Notes: a model not told the origin generated them from the letters alone. DNA of 64,000 nt from Natronospirillum operosum (GCF_004768465.1 NZ_SRMF01000003.1:248001-312000); one strand, 5' to 3'. Shown: positions 26,354-35,092, numbered from the stretch's first letter. A program made the numbers and translations.

Positions 26354-27295
26354 ATGAAGATTGTCTTGAAAGTATTATTTTCCTTTGTGGTCATTGCGCT
26401 GGCACCGTTAACAGCGGTTGCCGGGGAAATTGCAGTCATTGTAAAAACAACGAACTCCAACTTCTGGATGAATGTTGACAGAGGAGCAAACGCTGCTCTG
26501 GAAGGTCAGTCAGAGTTCACCTACACCTTTTCAGGTCCTGAATCGGAAACTGCTATTGCCAATCAGATAAATCTTGTTGAGAACGCGGTAAATCGTGGGG
26601 TTTCGGGTATTGTATTGGCACCGTCTGACCCCGAAGCACTTGTGCCTGCCGTACGACAGGCATATGAGAATGGTATTCCTGTAGTGATCATTGATTCCGA
26701 ATTGTCTGAAGCCGCTGATGGCTACTATCAGTCATTCCTGTCAACAAACAACTGTGCTGCGGGCGAACTGGTAGCCGAAAACATGATCGAGCAAGTAGGC
26801 ACCAGTGGCAAAGTGGCGGTTATGTCATATGTTGCCGGGGCCGGGTCTGAGATTGGACGTGTTGGCTGCTTCACTGACTATCTGGCTGAACATTCGGACC
26901 TGGAGATTGTAGGTCCTTTCTATTCACAGTCCCAGATGGGGACTGCATTGAATCAGACCACCGATGTCTTGTCAGCGAATAGTGACCTGGTGGGAATTTT
27001 TGGTGCGAATGAGCCGACAGCTGTTGGCATGGGCAGGGCGCTTGCTCAGTCGGACAACAATGACGGGATTGTAGCCTTCGGGTTTGACGGCAATGAAGAC
27101 TTGCAGGATCTGGTTCGATACGGGGTGTTGAATGGCATAGCCGTTCAGGGTTCGTTCCAGATGGGGGAAATGGGCGTGCGAGCAATCATGGACTTCCTGC
27201 AGGGCAACGCTATTGATGAATTCATTGACACAGGCGTTGTATTGGTAACTCCAGATAACATTGATGAGCCTGAAGCTCAAAACGTTCTGTATTGA
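26354..27295 (+). CDS. sugar ABC transporter substrate-binding protein (RbsB-like)
   Basis: A 313-residue periplasmic receptor with signal peptide cleaved near TAVAG. The mature part has IAVIVKTTNSNFWMNVDRGA, the standard start of periplasmic-binding-protein type 1 sugar receptors, then GIVLAPSDPEALVPAV and VAFGFDGNEDLQDLVRYG. GGAGAA precedes the ATG. A strong hairpin follows the stop and probably raises its level relative to the transporter. Ligand inferred to be L-galactose from its operon partners. Confidence 0.88.
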   Translation: MKIVLKVLFSFVVIALAPLTAVAGEIAVIVKTTNSNFWMNVDRGANAALEGQSEFTYTFSGPESETAIANQINLVENAVNRGVSGIVLAPSDPEALVPAVRQAYENGIPVVIIDSELSEAADGYYQSFLSTNNCAAGELVAENMIEQVGTSGKVAVMSYVAGAGSEIGRVGCFTDYLAEHSDLEIVGPFYSQSQMGTALNQTTDVLSANSDLVGIFGANEPTAVGMGRALAQSDNNDGIVAFGFDGNEDLQDLVRYGVLNGIAVQGSFQMGEMGVRAIMDFLQGNAIDEFIDTGVVLVTPDNIDEPEAQNVLY

Positions 27296-27304
27296 AGTTG
27301 TATC

Positions 27305-27338
27305 AGTACCTGATGCGCCGGCAGGCGCATCAGGTACT
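27305..27338 (+). promoter_or_regulatory. 15-bp intercistronic hairpin after the sugar receptor gene
   Basis: AGTACCTGATGCGCC and its exact complement flank a GGCA loop, 10 bases after the receptor stop and 20 before the ATPase start. No T run follows. A perfect 15-bp stem at this place fits an mRNA-stabilising or partly terminating element. Confidence 0.65.
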
Positions 27339-27358
27339 ATCATACCCGGAGCCATCAA

Positions 27359-28150
27359 ATGAGTAAGCCCTCGAAAAATGCAACACCACTTGTTGATATG
27401 AAGAATATAGAAAAACACTTTGGTGGTGTTGTGGCGGTCAATAATGTGTCGGCTAATCTGTATGCAGGAGAAGTGGTTGGGTTGCTTGGTCACAACGGTG
27501 CGGGTAAATCGTGCCTGATGCGCATTCTTTCCGGAGCAATGACTCCCAATGAAGGTGTTATCAGTGTCAACGGTGAGAAGGTTGAGCTGAAGTCACCCCT
27601 GGATGCTCGTGACCTGGGTATCGAAACAATATATCAGACCCTGGCACTGGCCAATCATCTGAATGCACCATCCAACCTGTTCCTCGGCAGAGAGTTGAAG
27701 ACACCCTTTGGGAACCTGGATGACAAACGCATGCTGGAAGAATCAAGACAGGTTCTTCACCGGCTCAACCCCAATTTCAAGAATCTGCTTGACCCGGTAT
27801 CCAGCCTTTCCGGCGGGCAACGCCAGGTAATAGCAATTGCGAGGGCCATCTATTTCAACGTCAAAATACTGATAATGGATGAGCCTACGGCAGCGTTGGG
27901 CCCCTCGGAAACGGCCATGGTTTCTGAACTGATACAGGAACTCAAGAATCAGGGTATCGGGATATTTCTGGTCAGCCATGACATGCACGATGTTTTTGAT
28001 TTGTGTGACCGAGTGATGGTCATGAATAAAGGCCGCAATGTCGGCACCCATCATATTGAAGACGTTACAAAAGATGATGTGCTCAGCCTGATCATAAAAG
28101 GTGAGTTGCCTGGGGGCTGGACACCGGGGAAGAAAGAGGCGGTTCAGTGA
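27359..28150 (+). CDS. sugar ABC transporter ATPase with a single nucleotide-binding domain
   Basis: A 263-residue ATPase: Walker A GHNGAGKS, signature LSGGQRQ, Walker B ILIMDEPT, switch LVSHD. Most CUT2 importers (as the one at 32463) use a ~500-residue double-domain ATPase; this has only one domain, as in the FrcA-type importers, so it would act as a homodimer. It lies between the receptor and KDPG aldolase genes in the L-galactose transport operon. Confidence 0.88.
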   Translation: MSKPSKNATPLVDMKNIEKHFGGVVAVNNVSANLYAGEVVGLLGHNGAGKSCLMRILSGAMTPNEGVISVNGEKVELKSPLDARDLGIETIYQTLALANHLNAPSNLFLGRELKTPFGNLDDKRMLEESRQVLHRLNPNFKNLLDPVSSLSGGQRQVIAIARAIYFNVKILIMDEPTAALGPSETAMVSELIQELKNQGIGIFLVSHDMHDVFDLCDRVMVMNKGRNVGTHHIEDVTKDDVLSLIIKGELPGGWTPGKKEAVQ

Positions 28151-28234
28151 CCCTTGTCGATGCAGATATCGGTCGGGCTCTGTCCGGGCGAGTGAGTAGG
28201 AATGAATTTATTTTAGCTAACAGTGGGTTTGAAT

Positions 28235-28867
28235 ATGAGTGCTAGCGTCAAGCAGATTCTTGAGTCGGCCAGTCCGGTACTGCCTGTTATTGCAATTGAC
28301 AATCTGGAAGACGCAGTGCCATTGGCCAAAGCCCTGAAGGCTGGAGGACTGACGGTTCTGGAGGTGACCTTGAGGACAGACGTTGCCTTTGATGCGATAA
28401 AGGCAATGCAGGGTGTTGAGGGCATTACAGTTGGAGCAGGTACTGTCAAGAATGTGCGCCAGTTGAAGGATCTGGAAGAGTTGGGAGTGGATTTTGCGGT
28501 GAGTCCTGGCTCTACTCATGAATTATTGGAAGCAGGAATTGAAAGCTCGATACCCTTTTTGCCCGCCGTCTCCACTGTGTCGGAAATGATCAAGGGACTG
28601 GATACAGGATATGACTGTTTCAAGTTCTTTCCTGCCAGCGCATTTGGTGGAATAAGCGCTCTGAAGGCCTTTTATGGTCCACTGCCGGAATTGCAGTTCT
28701 GTCCAACGGGTGGTGTGTCAGCCGACAACTTCAAGGATTACCTTGCCCTGCCCAACGTAATCTGTGTGGGAGGGTCCTGGGTAGTTCCGAAGAATGCATT
28801 GAAAAATCGTGATTGGAACCATATTACAGAGCTGGCACGCCAGGCGACAGGACATAGTGTCTCCTGA
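28235..28867 (+). CDS. eda: 2-keto-3-deoxy-6-phosphogluconate aldolase
   Basis: A 210-residue class I aldolase. EVTLRT has the catalytic Glu, CFKFFPASAFGG the Schiff-base Lys, and QFCPTGGVSADN the phosphate-binding loop. It splits KDPG into pyruvate and glyceraldehyde-3-phosphate, completing the L-galactose route. ATG 28235 (MSASVKQIL) is preferred over a GTG at 28223; the ribosome site is weak. Its stop lies inside a long inverted repeat shared with the convergent lacI gene. Confidence 0.88.
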   Translation: MSASVKQILESASPVLPVIAIDNLEDAVPLAKALKAGGLTVLEVTLRTDVAFDAIKAMQGVEGITVGAGTVKNVRQLKDLEELGVDFAVSPGSTHELLEAGIESSIPFLPAVSTVSEMIKGLDTGYDCFKFFPASAFGGISALKAFYGPLPELQFCPTGGVSADNFKDYLALPNVICVGGSWVVPKNALKNRDWNHITELARQATGHSVS

Positions 28868-28909
28868 CAGAGGCCCTGAAATGCCACGAACTTCTGTCAA
28901 GGGACACTA
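28855..28909. terminator. long imperfect inverted repeat shared by two convergent genes
   Basis: Arms 28855-28871 and 28893-28909 pair over 17 bases with one mismatch and one G-T pair. They include the stop codons of both the aldolase gene (plus) and the lacI gene (minus). A bidirectional terminator is likely; T runs are lacking. Confidence 0.5.
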
Positions 28910-29917
28910 GACCGTCGGCGCGCGCCCGGTGCTTTCGCGCACGATGAGCTGGGTGCTCAGAATCTGGCGCGCGGCCACCTGCTTGCCGCCGATGATGTCG
29001 AGCAGATTCTTCATGGCCTGCTGGCCGATGTCATTGCGCGGCTGGCTGATGGTGGTCAGTTCCGGTTCGCAGTATTCACTGAAGCCGATGTTGTCGAAAC
29101 CGATGACCGACAGGTCGCCCGGCACGTCCAGGTCCAGTTGGCGAGCCGCCTTCAGCACACCGATGGCCATCTCGTCACTGTGACAGAACACGGCCGTGGG
29201 CCGGTTTGCGGCATCTTCCAGCAACTGCAGCCCCTGCTGATAACCGGAGTGAAACGAAAAGTCCCCTTCCCGCATCCAGGGCTCGGCCAGAGTCTGGCCG
29301 GCATCCTTCATGGCAGCCTGATACCCCTTCACCCGCTCCCGACAGATGGGGTTGAGCAGCGGCCCCGAGATCGAGCCGATCCGGCTGTGGCCCAGTGACT
29401 GCAGATAGTCGATGGCATGGCGGGCGGCGGCGAAATTGTCGATGCAGACGGTCGGCAGTTCGATGTCGTCATAGAACTCACAGGCCATCACCAGTGGGAA
29501 GTCGGGTCGTCGGTGCGCCTGCTGCACCAGCACGGCTGGTACATCCGAGGTCAGCAGTATGATGCCGTCGGCCTGATTGGTGGGCAGCAGACTGAAATAG
29601 GCTTCGGCACGGCTGGGGTCCAGGTCACAGTCCCCGATCAGCACCTGATAGCCGGCACTGTGCGCCACATCCTCCATGCCGTTGATGATGGCGGAAAAGA
29701 ACGGGTTGGAAATGTCCGGCAGCAGAATGACGATGGTACGTGATTCCGAGCGGCGCAGGTTGCGCGCGGCCACATTGGGTGAATAGCCGACCTCGGCGAT
29801 GGCCCGATTGACACGCTCACGGGTGCTGGCGGTGACCTTTTCCGGCGACGCCAGCGCCCGGGACACCGTGGCGGTGGAGCAGTTGGCGGCGCGGGCGACG
29901 TCTTTGATCGTAGGCAT
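28907..29917 (-). CDS. LacI-family transcriptional regulator
   Basis: A 336-residue repressor. TIKDVARAANCSTATVSRALASP is the LacI HTH, with the hinge helix near NVAARNLRRSES; the rest is a periplasmic-binding-like effector domain (TIVILLPDISNPFFSAII, GLPTNQADGIILL-type stretch, FCHSDEMAIGVLKAA, SVIGFDNIGFSEY). ATG 29917 (MPTIKDV) is chosen though the ribosome site is weak; the frame opens to 29962. It is divergent from the isomerase/ABC operon, and two near-identical palindromes in the gap are its likely operators. A 135-bp piece of a relative lies at 8319. Confidence 0.9.
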   Translation of the reverse strand: MPTIKDVARAANCSTATVSRALASPEKVTASTRERVNRAIAEVGYSPNVAARNLRRSESRTIVILLPDISNPFFSAIINGMEDVAHSAGYQVLIGDCDLDPSRAEAYFSLLPTNQADGIILLTSDVPAVLVQQAHRRPDFPLVMACEFYDDIELPTVCIDNFAAARHAIDYLQSLGHSRIGSISGPLLNPICRERVKGYQAAMKDAGQTLAEPWMREGDFSFHSGYQQGLQLLEDAANRPTAVFCHSDEMAIGVLKAARQLDLDVPGDLSVIGFDNIGFSEYCEPELTTISQPRNDIGQQAMKNLLDIIGGKQVAARQILSTQLIVRESTGRAPTV

Positions 29918-30046
29918 GGAGACCGTTCGGGTTCCGAGTGTCGTAGGGCGCGAGTTTACCATAAGAAGTGTTGTTGACGTCTCCGGGCGCGGTCGGCAGG
30001 TGGGGTGCCGACCCCCGGCTGCCCCTGTCTCAATCTCGGTAATTTA

Positions 30047-30062
30047 ATGTAAAGCATTACAA
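30047..30062. promoter_or_regulatory. upstream LacI-type operator (O2)
   Basis: ATGTAAAGCATTACAA matches 14 of 16 bases of the perfect palindrome at 30176-30191. Centres are 129 bases apart, about 12 helical turns, which suits DNA looping by a LacI-type protein. It is 130 bases upstream of the lacI start and may also serve autoregulation. Confidence 0.6.
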
Positions 30063-30148
30063 TTAACAAGCGCTGCCCTTCCGGGTATTCATGAAAAATG
30101 CAGGAAAAACAATCAATTCAGGGCATTTTATGAGTTTTTGTGCGGGTG

Positions 30149-30191
30149 TTGACGTCGAAAGTCTGTTCTGCTTGAATGTAATGCATTACAT
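30149..30191 (+). promoter_or_regulatory. promoter with perfect 16-bp LacI-type operator (O1)
   Basis: TTGACG (30149-30154), 17 bases, TTGAAT (30172-30177) form the promoter. ATGTAATGCATTACAT (30176-30191), a perfect palindrome, overlaps the end of the -10 and the start point. The isomerase gene begins 25 bases later. Confidence 0.65.
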
Positions 30192-30216
30192 CAATAACAA
30201 CAATTCGAGGTGCATG

Positions 30217-31269
30217 ATGAAGACCATGAAGGGTCCGGCGTTGTTTCTGGCGCAATATGTCAGCGACGAACCTCCGTTCAACAGTATCGACAACATTGCC
30301 CGCTGGGCCGCCGAACTGGGCTTCAGGGGGGTGCAGATTCCCACCTGGGACAAGCGTCTGTTCGATCTGGAAACCGCTGCCGAAAGCCAGTCCTACTGCG
30401 ACGACCTGAAACGTCGTCTGGCCACCCACGGCATTGAAATCACCGAGCTGTCGACGCATCTGCAGGGCCAGTTGGTGGCCGTGCATCCGGTCTACGACAA
30501 CCTCTATGACGGCTTCGCCCCGGAGCACCTGCATGGTGACCCGGATGCACGCCAGAAATGGGCCGTGGAGCAACTGCTGCTGGCGGCCAGGGCCAGTGCA
30601 CGCCTGGGTCTGAAGACGCATGCGACCTTTTCCGGCTCGCTGCTGTGGCCCTTTCTGTACCCCTGGCCGCAGCGTCCGGCGGGTCTGGTCGAGGAAGGCT
30701 TTCGTGAACTGGCCCGGCGCTGGCGCCCCATCCTGGAAGCGTTCGACCGGGCCGATGTCGACCTCTGCTACGAGATTCACCCGGGTGAAGACCTGCATGA
30801 TGGCGCCACCTTCGAGCGTTTTCTGGCCGCAGTCGAAGAGCATCCGCGCTGCTGCATTCTCTATGATCCGTCGCACTTCGTGCTGCAGCAGCTCGACTAC
30901 CTGGCCTTTCTGGATCGCTATCGGGAACGCATCCGCTCCTTCCACGTCAAGGATGCCGAGTTCAACCCCAGTGCCCAGCAGGGTGTCTATGGCGGCTACG
31001 AGTCCTGGGTGGAACGCGCCGGGCGCTTCCGTTCGCTGGGCGATGGTCAGGTCGACTTCAATGGCATCTTTTCCCGTCTGGCCCAGTATGACTTCGATGG
31101 CTGGGCCGTGATCGAGTGGGAATGTGCGCTGAAGCATCCCGAAGACGGGGCGGCCGAAGGCGCGCGCTTTGTGCGCGACCATATCATCCGGGTGACCGAC
31201 AAGGCCTTTGACGACTTTGCCGATGCCGGTACGGATGAAGATGCCAACAGAACCCTGCTCGGGCTCTGA
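30217..31269 (+). CDS. sugar phosphate isomerase/epimerase family protein (xylose-isomerase-like TIM barrel)
   Basis: A 350-residue TIM-barrel enzyme. Metal-site residues are seen in DLCYEIHPGED (Glu), ILYDPSHFVLQQ (Asp, His), SFHVKDAEF (His, Asp) and VIEWEC (Glu). GAGG six bases upstream supports ATG 30217; the frame is open to 30091 but those codons cover the promoter. Such proteins next to Gfo/Idh/MocA dehydrogenases act on keto-sugars, inositol derivatives or 3-keto-glycosides. The reaction cannot be settled from sequence. Confidence 0.8.
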   Translation: MKTMKGPALFLAQYVSDEPPFNSIDNIARWAAELGFRGVQIPTWDKRLFDLETAAESQSYCDDLKRRLATHGIEITELSTHLQGQLVAVHPVYDNLYDGFAPEHLHGDPDARQKWAVEQLLLAARASARLGLKTHATFSGSLLWPFLYPWPQRPAGLVEEGFRELARRWRPILEAFDRADVDLCYEIHPGEDLHDGATFERFLAAVEEHPRCCILYDPSHFVLQQLDYLAFLDRYRERIRSFHVKDAEFNPSAQQGVYGGYESWVERAGRFRSLGDGQVDFNGIFSRLAQYDFDGWAVIEWECALKHPEDGAAEGARFVRDHIIRVTDKAFDDFADAGTDEDANRTLLGL

Positions 31270-31299
31270 ACCACTGACTGGTCAACAGGATTCAAAACA

Positions 31300-32460
31300 A
31301 TGGCTGAGAACAATCAACGCCTCCGGCTGGCCATGCTGGGCGGGGGTGACGGCGCACTGATCGGCGGTGTGCACCGCATTGCCGCACGCATGGATGACCG
31401 CTATGAACTGGTGGCCGGCGTGTTTGCGCCGGACCCGGCTGCAAACCGGCAGTTTGCCCGTACTCTGGGCCTTGCCGAGGAGCGGGTCTATGCGGACTAC
31501 CAGACTCTGCTGCAGGCCGAGGCCGAGCGCCCCGATGGCGCCGAGGTGGTGGCCATCGCTACGCCCAACCATCTGCATTTTCCGATGGCGCTGGCGGCAC
31601 TGCAAGCCGGTCTGCATGTGGTCTGTGAAAAACCCATGACGCTTACCGTCGAGGAGGCCGAGGCCCTGGCGCGCGCAGCCGGCGAATCGGACCGTGAATT
31701 TCTGCTGATGCACAACTATGTGGGTTACCCGCTGGTGCAGCATGCGCGGGAAATGGTCGCCAGCGGCCAGATCGGCAAACTGATCAGTGTGCAGGTCGAA
31801 TATGTGCAGGAGTGGCTGACCGAAGAGCCCGCAGCCGACAACAAGCAGGCCGCCTGGCGGCTGGACCCGGAAAAGGCCGGGGCGGCGGGCTGTCTGGGCG
31901 ATATCGGCACCCATGCCTTTCATCTGGCGCGCTTCATTACCGGCGAGCCGGTGTCCGCAGTCAGCGCCGACCTGGTCAGCCATGTGCCGGGCCGGGTACT
32001 GGATGACAATGTGCAGGCGCTGCTGCGTTTCGAGGGCGGCGCCCGTGGTTCGCTGTGGGCCAGCCAGACGGCACCCGGTCATGAGAACGCCCTGCGCATC
32101 CGCGTGATCGGCGACAAGGCCAGTCTGCACTGGCAGCAGGAAGCGCCGAATGAACTGCTGTATGCCCCGCTGAACGCGCCGGCCCAGCGCATCACCCGCC
32201 GTGATGATCTGCTGGGTAACGCTGTCGGGCGCAGCATTCGCATACCGGGTGGGCATCCGGAGGGTTATCTGGAAGCCTTCGCCAACCTGTATCAGGCGCT
32301 GGCCGACCGCGTGCGGAGCGGGCAGTCTGTTGCCTGGCTGCCGGGGGTTGAAGCCGGGGTCGAGGGCATGCGCTTTGTGGAAGCGGCCTTGCAGTCCAGT
32401 CAGGCCGATGGGCGCTGGACCGCCATTCGACCGGTCGACACAGCAGCAGGACGGAGGTGA
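31300..32460 (+). CDS. Gfo/Idh/MocA-family NAD(P)-dependent dehydrogenase
   Basis: A 386-residue oxidoreductase. LAMLGGGDGALIGGVHR is the dinucleotide loop and VVCEKPMTLTVEEAEAL holds the conserved Glu-Lys-Pro. GCLGDIGTHAFHLARFITG provides the catalytic Asp and His of the family. It follows the isomerase gene by 30 bases and precedes an ABC importer. It probably oxidises an imported sugar or glycoside, or reduces its keto form. Levoglucosan-type, inositol-type and 3-keto-glycoside pathways all use such a pair. Confidence 0.85.
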   Translation: MAENNQRLRLAMLGGGDGALIGGVHRIAARMDDRYELVAGVFAPDPAANRQFARTLGLAEERVYADYQTLLQAEAERPDGAEVVAIATPNHLHFPMALAALQAGLHVVCEKPMTLTVEEAEALARAAGESDREFLLMHNYVGYPLVQHAREMVASGQIGKLISVQVEYVQEWLTEEPAADNKQAAWRLDPEKAGAAGCLGDIGTHAFHLARFITGEPVSAVSADLVSHVPGRVLDDNVQALLRFEGGARGSLWASQTAPGHENALRIRVIGDKASLHWQQEAPNELLYAPLNAPAQRITRRDDLLGNAVGRSIRIPGGHPEGYLEAFANLYQALADRVRSGQSVAWLPGVEAGVEGMRFVEAALQSSQADGRWTAIRPVDTAAGRR

Positions 32461-32462
32461 GC

Positions 32463-33983
32463 ATGAGTCATCCCCTCTTGCGTCTGCGCGGCATCAGCAA
32501 GGCCTTCGGGCCGGTCACCGTGCTGCAGAACATTGATCTGGATGTCGAGCCGGGCGAGGTGCTGGGCATTCTGGGCGAGAACGGCGCCGGCAAGTCGACG
32601 CTGCTGAAACTGATCAGTGGTGTCTACCAGCCCACGGCCGGCACCATCGAGCTGGACGGTCAGCCGTTCCAGTCGCTGGACCCCATCGAGGCCCGCAGCT
32701 GCGGCGTGGCCATGATTCCGCAGGAATTCAACCTGGTGCCGTCACTGCGCGTCTACGAGAACGTCTTTCTGGGTCAGGAGATCCGTCGCTACGGCCTGCT
32801 GGATCGGCGCACGATGCGGCGGCGCACGGTCGAGATCCTGGCCTCGCTGAATGTGGACCTGAACCCGAACCTGATGATCGGCAAGCTCAGCGTGGCCGAG
32901 AAGCAGATGGTGGAGGTGGCGCGGGTACTGGTCAACGATGCCCGCATCGTCATTCTCGACGAGCCGACCACGGTGCTGACCGACCGCGAAGTGGCGGTAC
33001 TGTTCGACGTCGTCCGCTCCCTGCAGAGCCGGGGCGTGGCGGTGCTGTTCATCTCGCACAAGCTGAAGGAAGTGAAGGAGCTCTGTCACCGGCTGCTGAT
33101 CCTGCGTGACGGCCGCCCGGTGGAGCTGTGCGCCACGGCTGATCTGACCGAAGAGGACATGGCCTACCGCATGGTTGGCCGCGAGCTGGCGCAGATCTAT
33201 CCCGACAAGGGCAGCACGCCCGGTGACTGTGCGCTGGAAGTGCAGGGGCTGAGTGTGCCCGGCCTGATCAGCGACATCAGCTTCCGGCTGCATCGGGGTG
33301 AGGTGCTGGGGCTGGCGGGTCTGGTTGGTTCCGGGCGCACCGAAGTGGCCGAAGCCATCATGGGGCTGCAGGCCCGGGTCAGTGGCAGTATCCGCATTGA
33401 CGGCAAGCCGGTGTCGATCCGTGACCCGGATGCGGCGCACCGCCATGGTCTGGCCTATCTGTCGGAAGATCGGCAGGGCAAGGGGCTGATTCTCAACTTC
33501 AACGTGATGCAGAACATTACCGCACTCAGCCTGAAGCGCTATGTGCGCGGCCTGATCCGGCACGGTGCCGAGCGGCGGCAGGCGGAGCACTATCAGGAAC
33601 GCCTGGCCATCAAGGCGGCCAGCCTGCGCAACCCGGTGGGGCTGCTCAGCGGGGGCAACCAGCAGAAGGTGTATCTGGCCAAGCTGCTGGATATTCATCC
33701 GCGCATCCTGCTGCTTGACGAGCCGACACGCGGCATCGACATCAACACCAAGCAACAGATTTACCGGCTGATCCGGTCACTGGCCGACGAGGGCAATGCG
33801 GTGCTGGTGATTTCGTCCGAACTGGAAGAAATCATCGGCCTGGCCGATCGCGCTCTGGTCATGCGCGAAGGGCAGATTGCCGCCGAGCTGACCGGCGATC
33901 AGATCAATGAACAGGACATCATGCTTTACGCCGCCGGCGCCCGTCATCGTGACAGTGGCGCTCCCGAACCGGCCCTGAACTGA
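32463..33983 (+). CDS. CUT2-family sugar ABC transporter ATPase, two domains (RbsA-like)
   Basis: A 506-residue tandem ATPase. Domain 1 has GENGAGKST, LSVAEKQMVEVARV and IVILDEPTTVLT. Domain 2 has the degenerate Walker A GLVGSGRTE, LSGGNQQKVYLAK and ILLLDEPTRGIDI, the usual asymmetric RbsA pattern. GGAGGTGA sits before ATG 32463, and the gene starts 2 bases after the dehydrogenase stop. Confidence 0.93.
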   Translation: MSHPLLRLRGISKAFGPVTVLQNIDLDVEPGEVLGILGENGAGKSTLLKLISGVYQPTAGTIELDGQPFQSLDPIEARSCGVAMIPQEFNLVPSLRVYENVFLGQEIRRYGLLDRRTMRRRTVEILASLNVDLNPNLMIGKLSVAEKQMVEVARVLVNDARIVILDEPTTVLTDREVAVLFDVVRSLQSRGVAVLFISHKLKEVKELCHRLLILRDGRPVELCATADLTEEDMAYRMVGRELAQIYPDKGSTPGDCALEVQGLSVPGLISDISFRLHRGEVLGLAGLVGSGRTEVAEAIMGLQARVSGSIRIDGKPVSIRDPDAAHRHGLAYLSEDRQGKGLILNFNVMQNITALSLKRYVRGLIRHGAERRQAEHYQERLAIKAASLRNPVGLLSGGNQQKVYLAKLLDIHPRILLLDEPTRGIDINTKQQIYRLIRSLADEGNAVLVISSELEEIIGLADRALVMREGQIAAELTGDQINEQDIMLYAAGARHRDSGAPEPALN

Positions 33984-33993
33984 GGTAACGACA

Positions 33994-34980
33994 ATGTCTG
34001 AATCCAGAACTTTTGGATCACAACTGCTGAGCGGACTGCGCCGGCTGCCGATCGACACATCCCTGCTGGCACCACTGCTGGCCCTGCTGATACTGCTGGT
34101 GGTGTCTTCACTGGCCAGCGAGTTCTTTCTCAACACGCGCAACATTTCCAATGTGCTGCGCCAGGTGTCCTACACCGGCATCATCGCCATCGGCATGACG
34201 TTCGTGATCATCGCCGGCGGTATCGACCTGTCGGTGGGTTCCATGCTGGCGCTGGTCGGCGTGGTGCTGATGTATATCGTCAATGCCATTGCCGACCCGG
34301 TGCAGGCGGTCATCATGGGCATGCTGGGTGCCGTGCTGGTGGGTGCCCTGTTCGGTCTGTTCAATGGCATCTTGGTGACCAAGGGGCGTATTGCGGCCTT
34401 TGTGGTGACCCTGGCCAGCATGTCGATTTTCCGCTCCCTGGCGCTGTATTTTACCGATGCCGGCGAGATCACCACGCGCAACCCGCTGTTCAACAACATC
34501 GGCGGTGGCTTCTTTCTGGGCCTGCCGATTCCGGTCTGGACCTTCCTGGCCATGGCCATCGTGGCGCACATCCTGCTGATGCATACCGCCTACGGGCGCC
34601 ATGTCTGCGCCGTGGGTTCCAATGCCCAGGTGGCCCGCTATTCCGGCATCCGCGTGCAGCGCGTCATCATGAGTACCTTCGTCATCGCCGGCGTTTGTGT
34701 CGGGGTGTCGGCCATCATGCTGGCCTCGCGCCTGAACTCGGTCAGCCCCAGTGATGCCGGCTATTTCTACGAACTGGATGCCATTGCCGCCGTGGTGATC
34801 GGGGGCACGGCCCTGGCCGGCGGGCGTGGCTCTATCTGGGGCACCGTCATCGGGGCCCTGATTCTGGGCATCATCAACAACATGCTGAACCTGATGGGAG
34901 TGTCGCCCTATCTGCAGGGGCTGATGAAAGGTGCCGTGATCCTGGCGGCCGTGCTGCTGCAGTACCGGCGCAATACCTGA
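33994..34980 (+). CDS. CUT2-family sugar ABC transporter permease (RbsC-like)
   Basis: A 328-residue permease with about ten hydrophobic segments. IGMTFVIIAGGIDLSVGSMLALVG and TAYGRHVCAVGSNAQVARYSGI are the family's signature and coupling loop. It starts 10 bases after the ATPase gene, with GAGG upstream. It is distinct from the permease at 25299 and much higher in GC. Confidence 0.92.
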   Translation: MSESRTFGSQLLSGLRRLPIDTSLLAPLLALLILLVVSSLASEFFLNTRNISNVLRQVSYTGIIAIGMTFVIIAGGIDLSVGSMLALVGVVLMYIVNAIADPVQAVIMGMLGAVLVGALFGLFNGILVTKGRIAAFVVTLASMSIFRSLALYFTDAGEITTRNPLFNNIGGGFFLGLPIPVWTFLAMAIVAHILLMHTAYGRHVCAVGSNAQVARYSGIRVQRVIMSTFVIAGVCVGVSAIMLASRLNSVSPSDAGYFYELDAIAAVVIGGTALAGGRGSIWGTVIGALILGIINNMLNLMGVSPYLQGLMKGAVILAAVLLQYRRNT

Positions 34981-35092
34981 GGCCTGGCACAAGAACAACG
35001 AGTTGATTGCCGGGGCCGGGGTGCCGGTTTCGGGTTATCAAGGCTGGTCAGCAACCCAGCACCATAAAACCAAGACAACAGGAAAGGTGACT

